Assembly: GCA_022457065.1 (NCBI GenBank)
Contig: JAJGBQ010000003.1
Location: 4,464,001 to 4,528,000, forward strand
Reading direction: 5' to 3'
DNA length: 64,000 nucleotides
Origin: Curvularia sp. ZM96
Lineage: Eukaryota > Ascomycota > Dothideomycetes > Pleosporales > Pleosporaceae
The position numbers were made by a program, and so were the translations under genes. The notes under the pieces are model-generated. The model ran no database searches. It was not told where the DNA came from and was given only the letters and a program-made list of their open reading frames with translations. This document shows positions 1 to 10,801 of this stretch, piece after piece (the stretch's first letter is position 1; each line of letters starts with the position of its first letter).

Positions 1-881
1 GATGGAGATATTTGCATCTGCCACTGTTCTTTTGATACACACTCATCATTGCTGATAAGGGCATGATCACAGCTAAAGACGAAGGGCATCTGTGTACGAT
101 GTCTGCGTCTAATTTTGTTTATTTACGTCATAACCTTGTCAGCTACGCGTTATGCGACACCATGATAGCAGTTACTCGTGCAATGACCGCGCGTCAAGGG
201 TCACTCACTCGAGAGCATTGTTGTTGTTGTTGTCAATCAAAGCCACAGCTAACGCGTCGGACCGAACCTTGTACTGTGTAAGTATGCCTGTTGCTTGCTC
301 TTTTTCGCCCCAGCATATCTCAGAAACGAGGACGTGAGGACATGCTTGGGATTCAAGGCGGACGACACGCAATCAGCGGCACACTAATGAGGCACTTTAT
401 GCATCTTGACTTAAGGGCAATTCTGCAGCCTCGGCATGCATGAGCATGTGTATATGATCACCCAAACGGCAGTGCAGTCTCGATTGACTGCATAAACGCC
501 GATACTAACGCCCTTGGTAGAAGTCAAGGCCTATAAAATGCGGCATACATACCAGCAGCCAGCCAGGTTTCACCCACTCCATTGGCTATGAAGGATTCTT
601 CCAAATGTCATACGGCTGCATACCCCTTCCTTGAGCCATGCATAGAATCTTACTACTGGCCGGGAAGTGGGCAGCATCATGCGTTAGCTTGTCTCGGTGT
701 CGCCGAGGCTGCATTTGTGGGGAAGTGCAACGCGGAAACGACACACGAGGACAAGGGGTAAGTGCGACGTGGAAACGACACACGAGGACAAGGGTTAGGT
801 GCCAAGCCAATATTGCGAGGTGGGGCGTGCGTGACATCAGCTCTTCCGTTGGTGCGCCGCCTTTCTTTTTGTATCAACACA
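1..881. other. Intergenic stretch at left edge
   Basis: No convincing coding region is visible; reading frames are short and overlap on both strands. The stretch contains the tandem duplication at 723-796, annotated separately. It may hold the promoter of the gene starting at 882. Confidence 0.4.
723..796. repeat. Two-copy 37-base tandem repeat
   Basis: Copies at 723-759 and 760-796 share the core GGAAACGACACACGAGGACA and differ at only a few positions. This is a simple local duplication, about 90 bases upstream of a predicted start codon. Confidence 0.8.
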
Positions 882-1297
882 ATGCGATTACCCGATAGAG
901 CTACGGCAGAGGAAGCGCGTATTGCGGCGGGCTACGATGACACCCAATGGAGGCGTTTTATTGTATGTCAACTACACTAGATGAAAAGCGTTGGTAACCT
1001 TGGTAGGACATCACTAAGGACGTCGCTCGTGAGCTACGTGAGGAAGATCCTGAACTTCGTTGGGCCAAAGTTCCATATAATCGAAAGAGCGAAATCACTG
1101 GAACAATCAACAGACAGCTCGTAAGCGAGGGTATCCCCGCTATCAGCGTTGAGCTAGCAGGATGGCGCATGAGCAAGGTGATTGGAAATCTCAAATATGC
1201 AGCGGGTACGTGCATACCTTGTCGAACTTGCGCCTCCGTGGTAACAGGCTGCAGCCAGGTCCACCAAGTCAATCAATCATACAAGTGGGACAGATAG
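882..1297 (+). CDS. Small two-exon gene sharing the N-terminal domain of the 1697-3886 gene
   Basis: I do not recognise the family. Exons 882-962 and 1007-1297 join in phase across a 44-base GTATGT...TAG intron, giving about 123 residues. The first ~85 residues (key pattern T-A-x-x-A-R-x-A-x-G-x-x-x-T-x-W-x-x-F, then a charged region with a V-A-R-E-L-R motif) match the start of the transcription-factor-like gene on the opposite strand at 3886-3448. Both genes have an intron at the same place and phase, just after the W-x-x-F motif. The tail is Cys-rich (four Cys within ~17 residues) and then stops. It may be a stand-alone domain protein or a truncated copy of a longer gene. A second donor-like GTACGT at 1206 leaves the 3' end uncertain. 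Confidence 0.45.
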
Positions 1298-1696
1298 CGC
1301 TACGCATGTGAGAGGCGCAGATGACCTGACGCATGCTAAGGGCGCAGATGACGCGGCAGTCGGGGATACGCGTGCCTATGACCCCATCCGAGACATCTAG
1401 AAACAGGGCTTTGAGGTGACATAAGTCATTATGCACATAGTCTTCTTCGCACAGACAATAGAACATGCAATGAAACAGCTAGCTCAACTTCAACGTTCTT
1501 GCGGGAACATGTTCGATTGCGTAGGCGACGAAACCAGTCTAGCTACATTCAATGTCTTGGTGTTCTTTCCAAGCGCTTCTTGACGTTCCTTACTGGTTGT
1601 CAAGCCCGGAAATATGTAGGAACGTCCTTCGCCCATCTTAGCCACAAAATTCAACCCCAGCCTGTAAATCGGCTATGTCCAGAAGTCCACAAAGCT
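1298..1696. other. Intergenic
   Basis: Nothing supported here. Short repeats of a GGCGCAGATGAC motif occur near 1313-1355. The region separates a plus-strand gene from the 3' end of the minus-strand gene at 1697. Confidence 0.3.
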
Positions 1697-3886
1697 TCAT
1701 ATATTCCGAATAGCATCATATTCCATACTTGACTGAAGTACTGGCCCAGACATGTGCAGAATCTGGCGATCCCGAGTCAAAAGCGGATTTTCCGGTTGAA
1801 ATTTGGCCAAATTGTCGAGCAACCGTTGATAAAAATTGATCAGAGTTCTCTCCGAAAGTTTCATGTGCCGAGGAAAAAGTCGACGAATTCCGGGCGATCG
1901 AATAGATTGGAACAGTAGGAATTTGTTGAAGTCCCTATACACGATTAGTTACAGAGATATCTTGTAGATGACAGAACAACTCACGAGTGAAGTTTATTCA
2001 CAGGGTTCCTCAACATTACTGGGCCACTGCTGGTACTTTGAAACATCTTATACTTGCTGTCAGGAGCCGCACCAACACGGTCAAAGGATGTGATAGCCAA
2101 TACAGCATGTTGCTCCCAATCTAGGGCGACTTCAAGAATTGCTCTCTGGCCGTCGGTTAACTCCCCTGATATTTGGAGACGCTCAAGTGGTTTCAAGATG
2201 TCTAGGTACCGCCTTAATGTCTCGGCCACAATCTCATAGTACTCCGCTCGTAGCGAAGCCAAGAGAGGATCAGTTGATGGGGGCTCAGCATCATCCCAGG
2301 CCAAATCTGGCGAAAGTCTTGTCCTCCATGTCTTTAGAATACAAACCTGGCTGTTCGCGAAGCTCGCAAAGGTCTTCAAGTTTTCTTCACCATCCACCTC
2401 GATCGTAGCGAAATCCGAAGGTAAACGCTTCCGCGTATCCTCAAATATCCTAAAAATCACTACTCTCTGCCAGTATATCTTTTCGTGGGTGTGTTTCACA
2501 TCTGTACCTGGATGGAACGTACTCCAGTGACCAGGATAAGGATGAAGAGAGACAATACCAAAGCTATCATTGATGTCGCTGGCAGGGAAGTCAGACGGGT
2601 ACACATGAGTCCATGGTCTACTCACGCTGTCAGATGCCGGAAGATCCAAATACTTCTCATTATCTCTTCAGAGATGGAACAACCGTCATCCTGGGTAGGC
2701 GAGGTCTCATTCTTCGAAGTCATGCTGCTTACTTTTAGCTTGAGCTTGTAGATGCCAATAACTCGGAATACCTCTTAATGACATCTTTGTATATATTGTG
2801 AGCATTACTCAGATGCTTGCAGCTATCTACAAGCATCCCATGTTGATTGGTGAATAGTGCAGCCAGAGTCAACGCTTGCGCATAAGCGATACTGCGCTCC
2901 CTATGCTTACACTCGAGAATGCCTTGTGCCTTGGAGTAATACTTCATGCCTGGAATAGTGTCAGGGCAGGTTGTGTTGTCAGTATTTGAAAAGCAGTTTC
3001 CTAGTGCGAGGCAGAGAAGTACATGAGCATTCCTGAGACTTGGATTGATGCAGTCATTCTGGACTGCTGGGTCACTGGTATGCTCAATGTATTCATCGCA
3101 CATCTCCTCGGGTCTGTCAAAAAAAGGGTACAGAGTATGCACATAGTCCAAATAAGACCTGAAAAGCCGGTATACATCATAAGTGTCCTTAGACACAGTC
3201 TTGGGGATGTCCCGAACCCTTTGTATACGCGTTTCCAGGCTGAAAAATGTTAGTAAATACTTATAAACATGCTGAAAGCGACATACGCGGTTGGTTCGGT
3301 TCCATCGTCTTTGTGACCGGAATCCATTGTATTCTCGCTGCTACCTGTTGTGAGCATCATGCTCTGCAGTGTGTTTGGGCTTTTTGTGCCGTTGTCGACA
3401 ACTAAGAGATATTAGCATAGCCTAAATAACGCGATATTATCTCTAACCTGGTATTGCTCTATCAGCATCTGGTGCGTCATGTCCTTTTTCCTCCCGCTTT
3501 TTCTTCTTCATTTCATAATTACGGATTGAGCGCAAGGCCTGCACCAGCTTCGACTCAAAAACCGATCGAGGGACTTCCTTTCCTATTTTTGGTAGAAGTA
3601 CTTGATCAATAAACTCCTTAAATATTGTTCGTTTTGTCTCTTCAGCATAGCGGCCCCACAAGGCAGGATACCCGTTATTTCTAAGCTCGTGTGCTAGGGG
3701 ATTCAACAAGCTCTAGGGAATTTCGTTATCATTAGACAAATAGTAGGAAGAGACTAAGGTTACCTGAAAGTCCTTCCATTCAGTATTTGTTAATCCTGAG
3801 GCTTTCCGCACGGCGTCTGCTGTCATTTCATGTGAAGGCGGGCATGATTTGTGGTTATTGGTACGTCGCTTGGATGTTCGAGACAT
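1697..3886 (-). CDS. Fungal transcription-factor-like protein lacking a Zn2Cys6 finger
   Basis: Six exons join in phase: 3886-3764, 3712-3448, 3401-3287, 3239-2772, 2665-1985 and 1934-1697, encoding about 629 residues. Introns are GT-AG with clear branch sites (TACTAAC before 3239). The middle (after L-E-T-R-I-Q) resembles the fungal-specific transcription factor middle-homology region, with a Y-L-D-Y-V-H-T-L-Y-P-F-F-D block and long helices rich in L and A. The C-terminal part has the usual helical, acidic character. The N-terminal ~130 residues contain no C-x2-C-x6-C cluster; instead they hold the domain shared with the 882-1297 gene, then a basic K/R-rich stretch (MKKKKREEK). The fourth intron (2666-2771, 106 bases) is the least certain, because its GTATTC donor is weak. 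Function in transcription is inferred from family resemblance only. Confidence 0.65.
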
Positions 3887-4588
3887 TGTCTAATGATGCA
3901 AAGAAAAAATGTTCAAGGATGAGGGCATCTGATTTACAGGATACAGTAAGACTTTAAGCCTTATATGCGGGCCTTGCAGTCCTGGTTTAGTTGGGCAGGC
4001 TGGTTCTGAGAGCTGAACAGGAGGATCAAAGCAACCAGGGGCTTCATGGCGCGCAGGGTAGGGTACCGGACAAGCGGTAGGTTTAGTGGCATACCTCAAG
4101 ACTCGACAGTGGCTGGCAGCCTACCTACGGCTAGTGGAAAGGGTGGGGCAAAGTCCACTGAGACGGCAGCCGCTGGGTCCAACAAGGATGCTGAGTAGGA
4201 GTGAAGGATATCAAGCCATCAACGGGCGGACAGGCCGCATCCTGCCACAAATCAGGGATTGTAAGTCATAGGGCAAGGACCACTGTGTTAGCGCCTGGTA
4301 GTTGCAGCCGACCCTTCTAGCGAGATTGGCACGCCCACTTTGTGGGAAACAAGTATAGGCTACTCAGCCAGGGCAGGGATTTCGGCCTTTCCTAGACTCC
4401 AGAGAAAGGGACACCCGGTTGTCGCTCCTTCAAAGCCACATCTGTGACATAATGCTGATCCGAAGATAACTTCCTGCATAACCTATATGCAGACATCATA
4501 CGCCCCGCATGTATGACTAAATTGAGCTATACCTCTAGTATATATATAAGTGAAGATGATCCATTCAACTATTCTATCATCCATCATT
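3887..4588. other. Intergenic, divergent promoters
   Basis: No supported gene. The stretch separates the divergently transcribed genes starting at 3886 (minus) and 4589 (plus), so it probably holds both promoters. Confidence 0.4.
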
Positions 4589-5150
4589 ATGGACTCAAAA
4601 AAGACGTTACTACTCGCTTGCAAAGAAGTGGTTCTGATATTCAGGCCATCATCTCTAGTATATCCTTTCGAAGCCCGTTTTATCAAGGTCGATTCCACGG
4701 ACCCAAGCACCAAGTTCCAATATATCACCGTCCAAAATTATCAGAATATATGGGTTCGATTCAACAAGATTCGTAATCTACGCGCAGGGGAACAATACCA
4801 AATGAACAAGGAGGAAGAATCGAAAGCTGTAGTTGAAGTATTCACTATGATAATGCAGATGCTTCTAGTACGTCAAAGGATGTTTACACTCATCACATAA
4901 AATCTGACAATATTAGTTTTATCTGCGACAAGAGCCCGACATTTCAGATGAGGATTTGAAAAACCGCTTTCCCAATCAGTATATGAGTACTGTTGGCGTT
5001 CCTAGGGAGAGGCTCACCCATTGTATACAAGTATCAGCTCTCATGGAAGACGACTTTGCCTTTCCCGACCTTGAAAAACCCCTCAATGAATGCATCAAAG
5101 CGGGAGATGCTATTGAAGATGTCGGACTTTCTCACGGCACAGTAGTCTAG
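4589..5150 (+). CDS. Unknown small two-exon protein
   Basis: Exons 4589-4867 and 4917-5150 join in phase 0 across a 49-base intron (GTACGT donor, TTAG acceptor), giving 170 residues. The start was chosen because the ATG at 4589 follows a TATA-like AT-rich stretch (TATATATAAG near 4540) and keeps the whole exon open. The protein is soluble and mixed-charge, with an internal hydrophobic M-I-M-Q-M-L-L-F-Y helix at the junction and an acidic C-terminal half. No signal peptide or known motif is seen. It could be a lineage-restricted gene; no function can be assigned. Confidence 0.55.
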
Positions 5151-5532
5151 ATTCTAATAAGAAGCAATGTGGAGTGCCGATACCCTTGCAAACGTCATCC
5201 AGTGACAACACTTGACACTTGATTACGAAACCCATCATATTACAGGATAGTGGGTGATTAAGAAAGCCCTCTTACCGCAGTCGTACCAAGATGTTCTAGG
5301 TCATCTGATGTCTGAGCCAGCAGAGAAACCGGGTGGTGGGCCTCGGTACATACCCTGATCCTGGCAGCGACAGGAGGCGTTAGAGACTGCATTAGTGCGT
5401 GTTCAAAAACCGGGCCTAGAAATCACATTACAGGCATTATGCATGTCAGTTCTTCCTTCGCTAGATCGACAATACACTGGCAGCAAAATACATCATCGTA
5501 GTAAGAAAAATGCAATAATATTGTAAATTGCT
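5151..5532. other. Intergenic between convergent genes
   Basis: Lies between convergent 3' ends at 5150 and 5533. I see no coding or structural feature. Confidence 0.4.
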
Positions 5533-6582
5533 CTATACATTCATTGAAAAAAGGGCTTGTCTTCGAAGAATTGGAGAGCAATTGTCAATCGAAATCTCGT
5601 CGTCTACTCCAATTGGTAGCGTTTTGACCAAGTTGTTACCATGAACAGGATATCCAAAGCAAAGAGGATAGTTTGCTAAGGTTGACAATTCATCATATAT
5701 ACCTTTGCCAAGAAGCTTTGGAAGTTGTATCAGGATGTGTTCGTGGCGAAGTAGTTCGCGGACATCTACTCTTCGCAGAAGCTTCAGCTTTTTGTATCCG
5801 ATTGTAACGAGTACGTCTCTGCCTTGAACGCCTTTGCTAGTCCAGACAAAAGAGTCTATCGCAACGACTCCGGTAGTACCCTCTGGGAGAGGAGTACTTG
5901 TGTCCTGCACTGGATGCAAGAACGGTACGTACGCTCCAAGATGATTTCGAAAGGAAATTTCGACGGGTAGACCTTTGCCTTGAACGTCTTCGTCAGTCCA
6001 GACAAAAGAGTCTATCGCAACGACTCCGGTAGTACCCTCTGGAAGAGGAGTACTTGTGTCCCGTGCTGGATGCAAAAACGGCACGTACTTTCCAAAAAAG
6101 GAAATTCGGACGGGTAGATCTTTGCCTTGAACGCCTTCGCCAGTCCAGACAAAAGACTTTATCATAACGACTCCGGATGGATTCGGGTCTCGTGGATATT
6201 GCTGGTACTCTGCGTCTTCCTTGTGATTGTTGCTGCTGGCCCCTGTTGTTGATCGAGAAAGACATGGTTGCAAGCTGGATCCACTGGATGACATCTTACA
6301 ACTCACTCTTCTTGGAGTTGGAACGCATGCAGAACAAAGCGAAAAGAGGAAATCGAATATGGGTTTATAGAACGGTTGCGTACTTTGGGCCGTTGAATTC
6401 GGAGGTGGACTTTCTAGGGCGCTTGCTGCGACTGTACCCTGGGCATGTTTGGCTGTGTCGCTGGTTGTGGATATGTATCCCGTTTTCTTATTTCGGCATG
6501 ACTCCACATGAAACATGTATGGATCGACGAGGCAAAAAACATTCTCGCAATATCCGCATCGATATTTGCCATCCTCTATCAC
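5533..6582 (-). CDS. C2HC-finger-like protein with internal ~50-residue repeats
   Basis: A single open frame of 349 residues. The N-terminus holds a finger-like Cx2C-x12-H-x4-C motif (C9, C12, H25, C30), followed by a Ser/Thr/Pro-rich linker. Residues about 136-270 carry two full and one partial copy of a 49-52 residue repeat (S-F-V-W-T...V-Q-G...V-P-F-L-H-P...T-S-T-P-L-P-E-G-T-T). The repeat is also obvious in DNA: the segment ending in GGAGTACTTGTGTCC occurs near 5890 and again near 6047. The C-terminal ~90 residues are non-repetitive. I do not recognise the family. The near-identity of the copies implies recent duplication or gene conversion. A role as a nucleic-acid-binding or accessory protein would be guesswork. 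Confidence 0.6.
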   Translation of the reverse strand: MIEDGKYRCGYCENVFCLVDPYMFHVESCRNKKTGYISTTSDTAKHAQGTVAASALESPPPNSTAQSTQPFYKPIFDFLFSLCSACVPTPRRVSCKMSSSGSSLQPCLSRSTTGASSNNHKEDAEYQQYPRDPNPSGVVMIKSFVWTGEGVQGKDLPVRISFFGKYVPFLHPARDTSTPLPEGTTGVVAIDSFVWTDEDVQGKGLPVEISFRNHLGAYVPFLHPVQDTSTPLPEGTTGVVAIDSFVWTSKGVQGRDVLVTIGYKKLKLLRRVDVRELLRHEHILIQLPKLLGKGIYDELSTLANYPLCFGYPVHGNNLVKTLPIGVDDEISIDNCSPILRRQALFSMNV

Positions 6583-7360
6583 ATATCAGCTTCTAAAATT
6601 TCTAAAATAGAGGAAAGGCTAAGGAAGAGAAACCCACTATCCGGACGAGTCACAAATGCATTGATTGAATCCTCATGGACTGAAGTTTGCATCGAAGATG
6701 CCTGAGGTTCAGCCTTGCAAGCTGGAGTCATCTTGGGTGGTGATTGGATCTAAAAAAAAAGGCAAAACGTGCGCTCTTACTGCAGGAAGGCAACCGGTGA
6801 GAATGCAAAAGTGGTAAGGTAGCACACGGAGGACTCCTCTGCCTACCAGGGAGGGTGTATAAGTACCTCAGCCAACAGTTCATCACTTCCGCCTACGCAA
6901 CCCTTCTCTATACACCATAACCCCTTGAATACGGAGGCGCCATTGCTCCCGAGAAGTGGGGTTCTAACGAGTCCATATGTGTGTATGCGGCGTTCCCGGT
7001 GGCATTGTGGGTGGCCGGCAATCAAAGTCTTTTCACCTCTTTCCTCTGATCCGGTTTAGCGAAGCGCACGAGCGTGATGTGACCTCAGGTTGGAGCATCC
7101 AATGCCCATCAAAATGAACGCATCTGGGAAGTTTCAGACAGTGTCCAAGTGCGTCACTATCGTGATAACAGCACCCTCTAGTGAACATCATTCGATCGGT
7201 AAAGCATGGCTTGTGGTAGTTTGGTGGTTTTCTTTTGCTTTGCATGTTCCTGCAAAGTCATTCCTATTCCCATGATTGGAAGTCATGTAAAGGTGCAAGC
7301 GACTTGTGTCAGTTGTGCCACTTGCATATCTGCAGTTCCTGGCCACAGGTGACACCAATC
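6583..7360. other. Intergenic
   Basis: Only short overlapping frames are present; none has convincing coding character or splice support. The stretch leads directly into the palindrome array. Confidence 0.4.
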
Positions 7361-7910
7361 GCTAACCGCTTTGGTGGACACCAGCTGGTGTTCTCTAAGA
7401 CAGTTAGCGCCAATACCTATCTGCAGTTCTAATTGGCTCCATCTTTAGAAATGGGCTAACTGTTTTGGTGAACACCAGGCTGGTGTTCACTAAAACAGTT
7501 AGCTGCTTCATGCGCACATACTTGTATGCATACTTCGCTTAGGCTAGATGATCCGCTCGTTTTCTGAGAACGCGGGCTGACCGCTTTGGTGAACACCAGC
7601 TGGTGTCCTCGAAAGCGGTTAGTTGCCTATCTAGCCGCGTCCTGATCAGCTCATTTTCTCAAAAGGAATGCTAACCGCTTTGGTAACCACCAGCTGGTGT
7701 TCTTGAAAGCGGTTAGTTGCATATTTAGCCGCTTCACATGCCGCCTTCGCTTCAGTTCTACCCAGAGGAATGACTAGCCTCTTGGAAGAACACCAGCTGG
7801 TGGTCACCAAAGCGGTTAGTCAACTTTGATCACCTCGCTTGGGCTAGCTAGTTTCAAAGTCAGCTAACCGCTTTAGAAGACACCAGCTGGTGTTCTTAAA
7901 CGCCGTTAGT
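7361..7910. repeat. Array of six ~48-base palindromes
   Basis: Six near-perfect dyads lie at 7361-7408, 7455-7503, 7576-7623, 7670-7717, 7772-7820 and 7863-7910. Start-to-start spacing is 94, 121, 94, 102 and 91 bases. Each runs from an outer arm GCTAACCGCTTTGGTG through the centre CACCAGCTGGTG to a mirrored arm ending in GCGGTTAG. Spacers after units 3 and 4 are related (TGC-TAT-TAGCCGC), so the array probably arose by tandem duplication of a ~93-base unit, but the palindromes are far better conserved than the spacers. The centre contains a CAGCTG E-box. The last unit ends about 40 bases before the ATG of the next gene, so a regulatory role (dimeric factor binding or hairpin formation) is a reasonable inference. 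Confidence 0.9.
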
Positions 7911-7949
7911 CTTCTCTCCAGCTGCGTCAGCTAGGCCCTTCACTCAACA

Positions 7950-10460
7950 ATGTCGGACACTTGCAAATCCGGAATCTACAAGCTCCAAGCCTACGAAAAC
8001 CCAGCCGCGGCACTTGGAAACGCTGTAGCCCCTGCCAAGTCTGACTACAACACTTCACTTTCTTTCCACAATCTGCGCCTTCCAAATCCTATTCCTTCGC
8101 ATTTGCCGAACGATATTCGGCGCGCTTCGCAGTCCCAGTCGTCCGATGCCAAAATCATTGTTTGGGATTTCACAAAGCCAGGCAACGCAAACAAAAGGAA
8201 AAACCATTTCTCCGAGCCTCAGCGGCCTCCCAAAAGGAATTCGCAAAGATGGATCGCTGCAGGAAGCAGGGTAGTAGACAATATCAAGATGGTTAAGTTC
8301 AGCATAGAATCGTTCCTCTCACAGAGATTCGATCTATTGGTACAAGGGTCGCTAGACGACCGAAGGTCGATATTAGCCACAAGAGTGGGGAGCAACCGAG
8401 GCAACCAAAGCAATACTGCCGACACAATCGTAGCAAGAACGGAGCTATTCTTCTTCTTCTCTACCCTTTGGGTACTCGAGAAGGGTAAGGCCCTTTCTAT
8501 GGACGACTGCATCAAATGGATGGATTGTTCAGAATCTCGAACTGGGGATTTCCGCCATCGGCGCGCAACAATCTCCGGGGTAGCTTGGTTCCATGAAAAG
8601 ATCATATTCGAGTTGTGCAAAAAAGGTTGGAAGATTGAACATGCTATAGCAATCGTCGCTCTAAGTGGGTACACTACTCCTGAAAGTAACATAAGCTCAC
8701 AACTTTCACAGTTTCCCCTGATGTGGCATCACAATATGAGCATATCCGCCATAAAGATAATGTGAAAATAATCTTGGATAAACTCCAGCATCTGAAAGAT
8801 TACTCGGAACATACCGAATACATCGGAAAGTTACTGTTTGAATACGTAAGACTGTGGGATCCGTCTATGGGGTATGTAGAGACTTGAAAACTTGATGACA
8901 TCATATGCTCACAGTTGCAGGGGAAACAAGACTCTCTACTGCCTCTATCCTGGTCTCCGTCCATCCAAACCACTACTCAGCATCCTATACGCCCTTGCTC
9001 AAGAAGGCTTTGTTGACTGCTCGTTGTTGACATACGCAAGTACCAAAAGGAAACGCTGGACTGCTTCTGGAGAGCTTGAAGACTTCTCTATCGGAGAGAT
9101 AGGGTTTGAAGATACAGTCTCTGACACCGTATGCGACACCAAGAAGCTAGAACATGAGCTTTGCATCTTGAGATCACAAGGCCTCATCGAGTGGAGTGAT
9201 GGGAGAATCCGTATTGACCATGAATATGTTATCGAATGGCCACATTGGATGCAGGCCTCGCTTTTGCTCTGTTTTTACTTCACTGGCTGTGAATATTCTG
9301 ACAAATTTTCCGCAGTCGGATATCTCGCTCTGCCAAGTTTCCAAAGGTTTCTCCAAGCCTACAAACAGCAACCTGAATATCGTCGTCAAGCCTTGAGAAA
9401 ATTGGTTTTGCCAGCAATCGTCCAAGCTTCCAAATTTTCGGATCTTGCATGGAAGAAAGAGTGCATCTGCACTTTAAATTCTGATGATCTACAAGCGACG
9501 GATGACTATACACAAGCTTCCTTTGTTGTCAGGAAGGCATATGTCTTGAGGTCAGACGGAGAATGGGATAAATCCTCTGAAGTCATCAAAAAACAGCTGC
9601 GTTTGATGGAAGACAAACTCGATCCGAGGCTCAATGCGGTACGGGGCCTTCTTATTAACTCCCTTGCAACAAACTTGTGGGAGAAAGACCGCTTCGATGA
9701 AGCATCTGCTATCTGGAAAAAATGGCGACCACCTACCCACAGCAACATGTCCCTTTTCGAAACAAGGGTATCGACCAGGATATTGATGTGTACCGGCAAA
9801 GCGATGTTACACCAGGGGGATTTCGGAAGTGCAAAGTCAAGCCTAGAGTCAGCAATGGAACAATACAACAAAGACATTCACCCACACCTCGATGTTCTAG
9901 CGACATTGAGCGACGTATACTGCGAGTTGAGGGACGCCTCAAGAGCACAACGCCTGCTTGAACCCGTTATTGAACGCAACAAGGACCTAACCAACCGATA
10001 CATCAGAAACTGTTACATATCGTATGCTGAATCACTTATCTTGACGCGTTGTTATAAAGAAGCCGAGGAGTTGCTGATAAACCTCAAGAATTACTTTGAG
10101 AAAATACCACAGCTTGACCGGCACGATCAGCGAAGAAAAATTCGAGTCATGCTTCAGCTGGCACAGAACCACCATCGTCAGGCCGTCAACCTAGAGCAAT
10201 GGAATGGAACGCTTGAGCGTTGGGGTCGCGTCATTGCCTCTATGAACCAGTTCGACGAAGTTTCCAATTGGGACCTAGGTGTAATATGTATGTCAATGCA
10301 TCACGCTACTCTGAGGGCGGGTATCAATGATAGCCAGTGGTTTAAGAAGGGGACAAAGGAACTTGAGAACCCAGGTCGTTTTGGGATGCGCGGCGTAGGA
10401 ACATACTGGAGGGAATATATTAGTCTTCAGCTGCCGCCACCTGTAGTCACTACAGCTTAA
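7950..10460 (+). CDS. Large winged-helix/TPR-like protein (STAND-like C-terminal architecture)
   Basis: Three exons (7950-8664, 8712-8871, 8915-10460) join in phase across 47- and 43-base GT-AG introns and give 806 residues. The N-terminal ~240 residues include a polar linker and a region around F-F-F-F-S-T-L-W-V-L. The middle (after P-S-K-P-L-L-S-I-L-Y-A-L-A) looks like a winged helix with a following E-L-C-I-L-R-S-Q-G-L-I-E-W segment. The C-terminal ~350 residues form helical pairs typical of tetratricopeptide repeats (for example around L-D-V-L-A-T-L-S-D-V-Y-C-E-L). That order, winged helix then TPR, is what follows the NTPase core in fungal STAND/NLR-like proteins, but I find no Walker A motif. 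It may therefore be a regulator or a decayed NLR-like protein lacking the NTPase. The palindrome array lies immediately upstream. Confidence 0.65.
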
Positions 10461-10801
10461 GCGCCTTCATCAAATATACAATGGAATTTTAATAAGATGA
10501 TAGCCTTGCCTGATTCTAATGGCGAATCTAGTCTTTTGTATGGGTTAGGTAATTCGGCCAATCACACGCGATGCTGCCATCAGATAAGGTTTTGCCGACA
10601 CAAAGGTCGAAAAAGGCTAAGTGCGAATGCCAAGTCGGATTAAAAAACCTGCAAAGCTCAGTAGCACCTAAGCAGGATTTTTATTCAGCATGGACATCGC
10701 ACAAGACAAATCCCCGGGGCATGCAATGCTGCTAGCGCTACGATGCAACACCGTCTCCGGAACCTTTTCATGGGACAAGCGAGCAATAATAGTTACTCGG
10801 T
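10461..10801. other. Intergenic
   Basis: The 3' flank of the TPR gene and presumed promoter of the folylpolyglutamate synthase-like gene. No other feature is seen. Confidence 0.4.
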
